A stretch of DNA of 7,120 nt from Candidatus Woesearchaeota archaeon (GTDB taxonomy: Archaea > Nanobdellota > Nanobdellia > Woesearchaeales > WJKV01): NCBI GenBank assembly GCA_019322855.1, contig JAHWIA010000039.1:1-7120 (forward strand), written 5' to 3'. The position numbers were made by a program, and so were the translations under genes. Position 1 is the stretch's first letter, and each line of letters starts with the position of its first letter. This document shows positions 1 to 3,350 of this stretch, piece by piece. The notes under the pieces were generated by a model that saw nothing but the letters and a program-made list of their open reading frames with translations, was not told the origin of the DNA and did no database searches.

Positions 1-134
1 GTAATCAATATGGCTTTGTCCTGGACTTCCATCTCTATCTCGTCTCCAGGCTTGATATTGTATTTCTTGGTCCAAGAAGTAGGCAGAGAGACTGTCAGAG
101 TCGCAGAACCCTGTTTGACCACCTTTCTTTTCAT
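1..134 (-). CDS. AbrB/SpoVT-type DNA-binding domain protein, N-terminal part (cut by window edge)
   Basis: Reading leftwards from the ATG at 134-132, 44 codons stay open to the window edge. The residues MKRKVVKQGSATLTVSLP, then TSWTKKYNIKPGDEIEMEV, form the beta-strand/swapped-hairpin pattern of an AbrB/MazE/SpoVT domain: basic start, KQG turn, TLTVSLP strand, W-KKYNIKPGDEI core. Proteins of this domain bind DNA as dimers. In archaea this N-terminal domain occurs alone or fused to a PhoU-like helical domain, and the missing C-terminus prevents a choice between the two. The ATG follows a G-rich stretch (GGGGGT, 5 nt spacing) that is at best a weak ribosome binding site. A TATA-like box lies about 37 bp upstream, so the gene probably has its own promoter although the kinase gene precedes it on the same strand. 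The domain call is firm; the full function is unknown. Confidence 0.8.
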   Translation of the reverse strand, partial: MKRKVVKQGSATLTVSLPTSWTKKYNIKPGDEIEMEVQDKAILI

Positions 135-139
135 TATTA

Positions 140-161
140 CCCCCAGTATATTCTATAGGGG
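140..161. promoter_or_regulatory. Inverted repeat at the AbrB-gene transcription start (candidate operator)
   Basis: On the plus strand the arms read CCCC-AG-TATA, then TTC, then TATA-GGGG, so CCCC pairs with GGGG and TATA with TATA around a small AG asymmetry. It lies between the TATA box (167-175) and the ATG (134), across the predicted start of transcription near 145. A dimeric regulator bound here would block initiation. Autoregulation by the AbrB protein is an inference. Confidence 0.4.
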
Positions 162-164
162 TTC

Positions 165-177
165 TAGTATATAAGTT
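165..177 (-). promoter_or_regulatory. TATA-box promoter of the AbrB-type gene
   Basis: The minus strand reads AAACTTATATACTA, with the core CTTATATAC at 175-167. Using the usual archaeal spacing of about 26 bp, transcription would start near 145, giving a leader of about 11 nt before the ATG at 134. A 12-bp perfect palindrome, AGATATATATCT (185-196), sits immediately upstream and overlaps the kinase stop codon. It may be a regulator site or only AT-rich sequence. Confidence 0.5.
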
Positions 178-194
178 TTGCTGGAGATATATAT

Positions 195-1151
195 CTAAAT
201 ATATAATAAATCAATAAATTTTGATAGAATTGGATGTGTGCGTCTCCATTCAAGAATCTTTCTGCTTGCATGTCCATTATGAAGTCTTTTATTAGGATCT
301 TTTTCAAGGAAGTCTTTTAAATATCTACTTCTTTTGGTATATTTAGGTTCAACAGTCAATATCTGTTCTATCAATTTGTCAGGCCAGTCTTCTGGTTCAA
401 CTTTGAATGGCAATTCCCTGTGAGCTAAGTAATAGCCTACTACCCCAAGACTCCAAATATCTGCTGCAGGTGTTGGAGGCTTCCCTTCCAAAATTTCTGG
501 GGCGGTATAGCTTATTGAACCAAATATTTTTATTTTTTCTCCTATTTTTCTAACGGTGCCAAAATCCCCCAACCGTACAGCCCCTTCTTTTGTGACAATT
601 ATATTCGAGGGCTTTACATCCCCATGAGTAAATTTCCTCTCATGAATGAATCCTAATGCTCGACTAATAGGAATAAGAAATGAAAGAGGATTTATTTCTT
701 TTAAGGTCGTGCTATGCAAAATAATATTTTCTAAATTTGTACTTTCTTCGAATTTATATGCAATGTATGCTTGGTTCTCAAAGATGCCTGATTCATAATG
801 TTCAACAATATTAGGGTGCTTTAGTTTGTAGCTAACCGCACATTCTCTATAATACATTTTAGAATTTGAAAGTTCTAATGGAAAAGGTCTGGTTCTTGAA
901 TCTTCAGGTTTCAACAAAAGCAATGCGACTTGTTGGTGAGTAGTAACGTCAACAGCAAGAAAACCTCTCTTGTAAAATCCTTCTGGAAGAATATCAAGAA
1001 AAATGAATTTGTTTGCAAATCTAAATCTTTTGTTAAGCTCTTCATTATTTTTTTGGATCCATTCTCTATCATTATTTTCCAATAACTGACGAAATCTTTC
1101 TAATTGAGTTTTTTCATCAAGTTTATCAAAAGCTTCCCAGTCGAACCCCAT
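195..1151 (-). CDS. Soluble Hanks-type (eukaryotic-like) Ser/Thr protein kinase with an atypical ATP-binding N-lobe
   Basis: This 318-residue protein has a charged helical extension (about 1-48), a kinase domain (about 50-300) and no membrane segment. Seen in the C-lobe: the catalytic loop HGDVKPSN (H176, D178, K180, N183), the metal-binding D196-F197-G198, the activation-segment end YTAPE (217-219), the F-helix D231-I-W, and the conserved R289 in DPNKR. The HRD arginine is glycine (G177), so this is a non-RD kinase, probably not switched by activation-loop phosphorylation. The N-lobe is odd. Aligned without gaps to a standard LGEGGFGTVYLA...VALKVL pattern, the glycine loop reads LPEGFYKRGFLA, the beta-3 lysine position is L78 (VALL), and K61 occupies the third glycine position. 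The alpha-C glutamate is probably E103. K81, three residues on, is the alternative ATP lysine. A TATA-like TTTAAATAT (1173-1181) about 26 bp upstream of the ATG suggests a leaderless transcript. The substrate is unknown. Kinase fold certain; activity likely but unproven. Confidence 0.9.
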   Translation of the reverse strand: MGFDWEAFDKLDEKTQLERFRQLLENNDREWIQKNNEELNKRFRFANKFIFLDILPEGFYKRGFLAVDVTTHQQVALLLLKPEDSRTRPFPLELSNSKMYYRECAVSYKLKHPNIVEHYESGIFENQAYIAYKFEESTNLENIILHSTTLKEINPLSFLIPISRALGFIHERKFTHGDVKPSNIIVTKEGAVRLGDFGTVRKIGEKIKIFGSISYTAPEILEGKPPTPAADIWSLGVVGYYLAHRELPFKVEPEDWPDKLIEQILTVEPKYTKRSRYLKDFLEKDPNKRLHNGHASRKILEWRRTHPILSKFIDLLYI

Positions 1152-1170
1152 ATTCTGCTTTATTTATTTT

Positions 1171-1183
1171 CAATATTTAAAAT
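1171..1183 (-). promoter_or_regulatory. TATA-box promoter of the kinase gene
   Basis: The minus strand reads ATTTTAAATATTG, centred about 26 bp upstream of the kinase ATG. This predicts a transcript starting at or within a few bases of the start codon, and no ribosome binding site is visible, which agrees with leaderless translation. It is divergent from the promoter at 1203-1212. Confidence 0.5.
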
Positions 1184-1202
1184 TGTCTGAATTTACTAAA
1201 AC

Positions 1203-1212
1203 TTTATAAATA
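1203..1212 (+). promoter_or_regulatory. TATA-box promoter of the 65-residue zinc-ribbon gene
   Basis: TTTATAAATA, preceded by an A-rich BRE-like stretch (TAAAAC), lies about 30 bp upstream of the ATG at 1237. Transcription would begin within a few bases of the start codon. The divergent kinase TATA box lies about 22 bp away, so the two promoters share one short control region. Confidence 0.6.
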
Positions 1213-1236
1213 AAAAACTGTTTTTGCAGTATAGAG

Positions 1237-1434
1237 ATGGGCAAGAAATGCATGATTTGCGGCCAGGAGGCAGTCTATATGATTAAGAATACGAGCGATG
1301 CGTACTGTAAGGACTGTGCATCTGACTGTTTCTCTGACTTAAGTTTCCTGCAAAGCGTAGAAGAACAAGCGCAGGAACTTAAAGAATTAGTAAAACAAAA
1401 GATAGAAGATTCAGATCTTATCCGGGATGAGTAA
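1237..1434 (+). CDS. Small zinc-ribbon protein with a C-terminal helix, function unknown
   Basis: This is a 65-residue protein. The first half is a compact treble-clef/zinc-ribbon type finger with two CxxC knuckles, C5-M-I-C8 and C24-K-D-C27, plus a nearby C31. The second half (about 37-65) is an acidic amphipathic helix, EEQAQELKELVKQKIED, that could mediate pairing or partner binding. The length and the two knuckles suit a single bound zinc ion. Small proteins of this plan are common in DPANN archaea, but I recognise no named family and assign no function. The start is supported by a TATA box about 30 bp upstream (leaderless arrangement), and the Met-Gly-Lys-Lys start directly precedes the first knuckle. 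The last 24 bp overlap the 3' end of the convergent Lrp-like gene. Confidence 0.8.
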   Translation: MGKKCMICGQEAVYMIKNTSDAYCKDCASDCFSDLSFLQSVEEQAQELKELVKQKIEDSDLIRDE

Positions 1435-1878
1435 TTTGTTTGCAATGAACATTTCTCTTTTTATGTCTTTCAAGATGTACTGAAAGTCTTTTCTTTTGAT
1501 GTCAAATTCGGTTTCTAGATTTTGCATGAAGATGTCTAGTTGTTCATCATTCCTTGTTATTAATTCTATTAAAAAATCATAACCATTGTTGACTTGATAA
1601 AGATTATTTACTTCTGGATGTTTGACAAGAAAATCTTGTATCTTGTTCTTGTCTTCTGATTTGACAGCAATGATTATGTTTGTTCTTGTCATGAAACCAA
1701 GCTTATCAAAGTTTAGTAAGATCGTGTGTTTGCTTATTATTTTGTCATTATACTTTTGCAGTTTTTCTTGTATCTTCTTCACAGGCATTCGCAATTCTCT
1801 TGAAAGTTTTGTTAATTTTTGCCTGTTGTTTTTTCTTAATGAGGCAATCAATTGAAAATCTTTTTGCGAAAGTTCCAT
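1411..1878 (-). CDS. Lrp/AsnC-family transcriptional regulator
   Basis: This 155-residue protein has the size and two-domain plan of the Lrp/AsnC (feast/famine) family. Residues 1-50 form the winged-helix DNA-binding domain: LSQKDFQLIASL as helix 1, KLTKLSRELRMP as helix 2, VKKIQEKLQKYN as the recognition helix. Residues about 55-145 look like the RAM/AsnC ligand-binding domain, with the strand-helix-strand core HTILLNFDKLGF, then IIIAV, then YQVNNGYDFLIELI. Family members form dimers or octamers and often sense amino acids; the ligand cannot be read here. A GGTGA ribosome binding site (minus strand, 1890-1886) lies 7 nt before the ATG, and a 14-bp perfect palindrome abuts it, suggesting autoregulation. 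The gene lies downstream of rnp4 on the same strand with a 93-bp gap and a candidate TATA box of its own. Its 3' end overlaps the zinc-ribbon gene. Confidence 0.85.
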   Translation of the reverse strand: MELSQKDFQLIASLRKNNRQKLTKLSRELRMPVKKIQEKLQKYNDKIISKHTILLNFDKLGFMTRTNIIIAVKSEDKNKIQDFLVKHPEVNNLYQVNNGYDFLIELITRNDEQLDIFMQNLETEFDIKRKDFQYILKDIKREMFIANKLLIPDKI

Positions 1879-1885
1879 TTTTGTT

Positions 1886-1903
1886 TCACCAATAATATTA
1901 TTG
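1886..1903. promoter_or_regulatory. 14-bp perfect palindrome and ribosome binding site upstream of the Lrp-like gene
   Basis: CAATAATATTATTG (1890-1903) is a perfect dyad. Its left edge joins the GGTGA ribosome binding site of the Lrp-like gene (minus strand, 1890-1886). With a TATA box at 1934-1927, transcription would start near 1904, so the palindrome covers the start region. A second, imperfect dyad, TTCTA...TAGAA, follows at 1904-1921. Both fit operators of a dimeric regulator, but AT-rich palindromes also arise by chance. Confidence 0.45.
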
Positions 1904-1923
1904 TTCTAGAAATATTTAGAAAT

Positions 1924-1935
1924 TCTTAATATACG
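1924..1935 (-). promoter_or_regulatory. Candidate TATA box of the Lrp-like gene
   Basis: The minus strand reads CGTATATTAAG. It would give a leader of about 26 nt containing the GGTGA site. An alternative box, TAAATATTT (minus strand, 1918-1910), would leave a leader too short to hold the whole ribosome binding site comfortably. The region is AT-rich throughout, so the choice is tentative. Confidence 0.35.
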
Positions 1936-1971
1936 AAATAAGCAAGAATAGATGTATATATTGTAATAATT

Positions 1972-2265
1972 TTATTTTATTATGAAACGCATGTATTTTT
2001 TACAATTCTGGCAATAGTAAATAACCTTGCCTTCTTTGGTTCTTACCCTGCAGTTTGTTCCAGGAACAAGAAATCTGTAGCAGTGCTTGCAGAATCTTTT
2101 TTGGAGATTTTTAGGGATTTTTAGATTGGCTTTCATGGCAATCTTTCTTGCCATCTGCACATACCTGTCTGCCTGCTTTGGATCCTGCTTGAATACTGCT
2201 TGAGCTTCCTTGAATAGCTTTTTGACCCTTTCAAGGGCTATTGGTTTTACAGATTCGCGCTTCAT
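1972..2265 (-). CDS. rnp4: Ribonuclease P protein component 4 (Rpr2/Rpp21/Snm1 family)
   Basis: This 97-residue protein is one of the archaeal RNase P protein subunits; with the catalytic RNA it removes 5' leaders from precursor tRNAs. In characterised archaea Rnp4 pairs with Rnp1 (Rpp29) on the specificity domain of the RNA. Visible here: an N-terminal helical pair (about 8-46), with repeated ALERVKKLFKEAQAVF and ADRYVQMARKIAMK patterns, then KIPKNLQKRFCKHC and a zinc ribbon with ligands C59, C62, C85 and C88 and a basic hairpin between (PGTNCRVRTKEGK). C72 is an additional cysteine in that hairpin. Length and order are typical of the family. A TATA box about 26 bp upstream of the ATG and the absence of a ribosome binding site point to a leaderless transcript. 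The gene is divergent from the winged-helix gene, and the Lrp-like gene lies downstream on the same strand. Confidence 0.93.
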   Translation of the reverse strand: MKRESVKPIALERVKKLFKEAQAVFKQDPKQADRYVQMARKIAMKANLKIPKNLQKRFCKHCYRFLVPGTNCRVRTKEGKVIYYCQNCKKYMRFIIK

Positions 2266-2287
2266 ACTGCCTGTGAGGCTAGAATTC

Positions 2288-2298
2288 TATTTAAAACT
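2288..2298 (-). promoter_or_regulatory. TATA-box promoter of rnp4
   Basis: The minus strand reads AGTTTTAAATAG, with the core TTTTAAATA centred near 2293. At 26 bp spacing, transcription starts about 2 nt before the rnp4 ATG (2265), hence a leaderless mRNA. The divergent winged-helix TATA box is about 17 bp away, so the two promoters may compete or be co-controlled. Confidence 0.6.
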
Positions 2299-2307
2299 TG
2301 ATGGTTT

Positions 2308-2323
2308 CGAAAGGTTTAAATAG
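2308..2323 (+). promoter_or_regulatory. BRE/TATA promoter of the winged-helix gene
   Basis: CGAAAGG (BRE-like, 2309-2315) runs into TTTAAATAG (2315-2323). Transcription would start near 2345, inside the inverted repeat at 2343-2358, leaving a leader of about 30 nt with a GAGGGG ribosome binding site. Confidence 0.6.
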
Positions 2324-2342
2324 GAAATCGCGCCTACAATAG

Positions 2343-2358
2343 ATATACTCAAGTATAT
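2343..2358. promoter_or_regulatory. Inverted repeat at the winged-helix gene's transcription start (candidate operator)
   Basis: ATATACT-CA-AGTATAT has two perfect 7-bp arms around a 2-bp centre. It sits at the predicted transcription start and ends 8 bp before the GAGGGG ribosome binding site (2364-2369). Winged-helix dimers typically bind such dyads and often repress their own gene. Binding by the adjacent gene product is inferred from position only. Confidence 0.5.
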
Positions 2359-2374
2359 ATGTTGAGGGGTCTAT

Positions 2375-2641
2375 ATGAACAAGCAAATATTCGATATCTT
2401 TTTCAGAGAGAAGCCTGCCATGATGCTGGTTAATCTGAAGAATGCAAAAGACACGACTTATGCGTCTTCTCTGGCAAAGTCGGTTGATTGTACGTATAGC
2501 CATGTAGTAAAGATCCTTCAAAAGATGCAGGAAGCTGATTTAATCCAGTGGGAAAAACAAGGCCGATTGAAGTTATTGCGGTTAACTAAGAAAGGAAAAG
2601 AAGTAGCTGAACACATAGAAGCTGCTAAGAATCTTCTTTGA
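2375..2641 (+). CDS. Small winged-helix DNA-binding protein (MarR-like), probable transcriptional regulator
   Basis: This 88-residue protein is essentially one winged helix-turn-helix domain. Helix 1 is near MNKQIFDIFF; a strand follows (PAMMLVNL), then helix 2 (TYASSLAKSVD) and the recognition helix (TYSHVVKILQKMQEADLI). The wing is WEKQGRLKLLRLT, and the KGKEVAEHIEAAKNLL helix probably serves as a dimer arm. The pattern is that of MarR/TrmB-type winged helices, where SLAK and the VVKILQKM helix contact DNA. There is no ligand domain. GAGGGG (2364-2369) lies 5 nt before the ATG and supports this start. The protein probably binds the inverted repeat at its own transcription start. It ends 29 bp before the convergent rps15 gene and is divergent from rnp4. 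Target genes cannot be read from the sequence. Confidence 0.82.
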   Translation: MNKQIFDIFFREKPAMMLVNLKNAKDTTYASSLAKSVDCTYSHVVKILQKMQEADLIQWEKQGRLKLLRLTKKGKEVAEHIEAAKNLL

Positions 2642-2646
2642 TTATG

Positions 2647-2680
2647 AAAAATAAATAAAAAAGATAGAATTTATTCTATC
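2647..2680 (-). terminator. Hairpin plus T-tract terminator of rps15, with the stop codon in the loop
   Basis: On the minus strand, GATAGAAT-AA-ATTCTATC (2680-2663) is a perfect 8-bp inverted repeat. It is followed directly by a T-rich run (TTTTTTATTTATTTT, about 2662-2648). The TAA stop of rps15 (2673-2671) lies at the apex. The stem is AT-rich, and in RNA the loop would be 4 or more bases. Archaeal RNA polymerase terminates at T-tracts even without a hairpin, so the T-run alone may suffice. Confidence 0.6.
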
Positions 2681-3123
2681 AATAGTTCTGCTCTTGCTGG
2701 GTCGTATTTCCAGTCTTTTGGCAGTTTGTTTGTCTTTTTGTAGTACTTTGTAAGTCGGTTAATCTTGCTGTCTGTCAACTGCAGTCCTCGCTTTGCAGTA
2801 TTGTCGTGCTTGTTAGACTGCATGTGCTTTCTGATTGCAATGCTTCTCTTGATCAATGCACTAAGATCTTCTGGAAGTTTCTTCTGCAATTTCTTTTCTT
2901 CTAGAATCTTGGTTATTTTCTTTTCTACAATTGCCTTGACATCTGGAATTCCGTAAGAATCTCTTAGTAACAAGCCAATCTGGCTGGTAGACTTGCCTTG
3001 TTTTGCCAACTTCACAACCAGCATCTCTACTTCTTTAGGCTTGTGCCTAACCCAAGTAGGTTTCTTTTGTAATGGTTTCTTAGAACCGGCTTTTCCCTTA
3101 TTTCTACTATACATTCGTGCCAT
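2671..3123 (-). CDS. rps15: 30S ribosomal protein S15 (archaeal/eukaryotic uS15 type)
   Basis: At 150 residues this is the long archaeal/eukaryotic form of uS15; bacterial S15 has about 89 residues. It binds the central domain of 16S rRNA early in small-subunit assembly. The first 60 residues carry the archaeal N-terminal extension: MARMYSRNKGKAGSKKP, then TWVRHKPKEVEMLVVKLAKQG and the helix TSQIGLLLRDSYGIP. The C-terminal half holds the rRNA-binding helices, including LIKRSIAIRKHMQSNKHD and the TAKRGLQLTDSKINRLTKYYKK stretch (about 109-130), and the protein ends WKYDPARAELLIE. The start is fixed by a strong AGGAGGT ribosome binding site (minus strand, 3135-3129) about 5 nt upstream of the ATG. 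The gene has its own TATA promoter, a leader of about 45 nt with a possible hairpin, and a terminator-like structure over its stop codon. It is divergent from the TrmB gene. Confidence 0.97.
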   Translation of the reverse strand: MARMYSRNKGKAGSKKPLQKKPTWVRHKPKEVEMLVVKLAKQGKSTSQIGLLLRDSYGIPDVKAIVEKKITKILEEKKLQKKLPEDLSALIKRSIAIRKHMQSNKHDNTAKRGLQLTDSKINRLTKYYKKTNKLPKDWKYDPARAELLIE

Positions 3124-3128
3124 TTTAA

Positions 3129-3161
3129 ACCTCCTGTATAAGCCCGCTTGTGCTTGCTTAT
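3129..3161 (-). promoter_or_regulatory. rps15: rps15 leader: possible hairpin followed by a strong Shine-Dalgarno
   Basis: In the mRNA sense, AUAAGC (3161-3156) can pair with GCUUAU (3143-3138). Between them an inner GC/GC pair could cap with an ACAA loop across an AA/GG internal loop. The AGGAGGU ribosome binding site (3135-3129) begins only 2 nt after the stem. The placement would suit feedback by S15 on its own mRNA, known in several bacteria with unrelated structures. Here it is a guess from position. Confidence 0.3.
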
Positions 3162-3188
3162 CCCTTGGCTGATTTGAAGGGGAGAGGG

Positions 3189-3205
3189 GCTATATTTAAA
3201 GATTT
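3189..3205 (-). promoter_or_regulatory. BRE/TATA promoter of rps15
   Basis: The minus strand reads CGAAATCTTTAAATATAG: a BRE-like purine stretch, then TTTAAATATA (3200-3191). Transcription would start near 3170 and give a leader of about 45 nt. Confidence 0.6.
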
Positions 3206-3209
3206 CGGT

Positions 3210-3264
3210 GGTTTCAGCACGTCTGAATATCGTTGTCTCTTTATAGTGGTGCTTTGTAGAAACC
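3210..3264. repeat. Interrupted inverted repeat between the rps15 and TrmB promoters
   Basis: The left arm is GGTTTC-AGCAC (3210-3220). The right arm is GTGCT (3249-3253), TTGTA, GAAACC (3259-3264). The 6-bp and 5-bp blocks are exact complements, with a 5-nt bulge on the right side and a 28-bp centre. The right arm abuts the TATA box of the TrmB gene and serves as its BRE-like element. It could be a paired protein-binding site controlling both divergent genes. No function is demonstrated. Confidence 0.4.
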
Positions 3265-3274
3265 TTTATAAATA
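3259..3274 (+). promoter_or_regulatory. BRE/TATA promoter of the TrmB-like gene
   Basis: GAAACC followed by TTTATAAATA (3265-3274) is the cleanest promoter in the window. Transcription would start near 3296, leaving a leader of about 55 nt that contains the short ORF at 3299-3346 and the GGAGG site at 3337-3341. Confidence 0.7.
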
Positions 3275-3298
3275 ACTAATATTTACTACCATAGTTCG

Positions 3299-3346
3299 AT
3301 GAACGAAAAGAGAGGTTGTAGCAATAACAGACATATGGAGGAATAA
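3299..3346 (+). CDS. Possible 15-codon leaderless upstream ORF in the TrmB leader
   Basis: An ATG at 3299, only about 3 nt after the predicted transcription start, opens a 15-codon frame (MNEKRGCSNNRHMEE). It ends in tandem TAA TAA (3344-3349), just before the TrmB ATG at 3351 and in another frame. Its second-last codons contain the GGAGG ribosome binding site of the TrmB gene (3337-3341). The peptide itself resembles nothing I recognise. It could act as a translational-coupling leader, or it may be chance; no conservation could be tested. Confidence 0.3.
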   Translation: MNEKRGCSNNRHMEE

Positions 3347-3350
3347 TAAA

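Noticed and set aside
2359..2433. 24-codon frame from an ATG 16 bp upstream of the winged-helix start
   Set aside because: It overlaps the real gene out of frame, has no ribosome binding site and shows no recognisable protein pattern; chance is more likely.
2291..2521. Minus-strand 76-codon frame across the rnp4/winged-helix promoter region
   Set aside because: It is antisense to the winged-helix gene and crosses both TATA boxes, and its product has no domain pattern.
3124..3350. Possible C/D-box guide RNA in the rps15-TrmB gap
   Set aside because: A CTGA box occurs, but no RTGATGA C box was found on either strand at suitable spacing.
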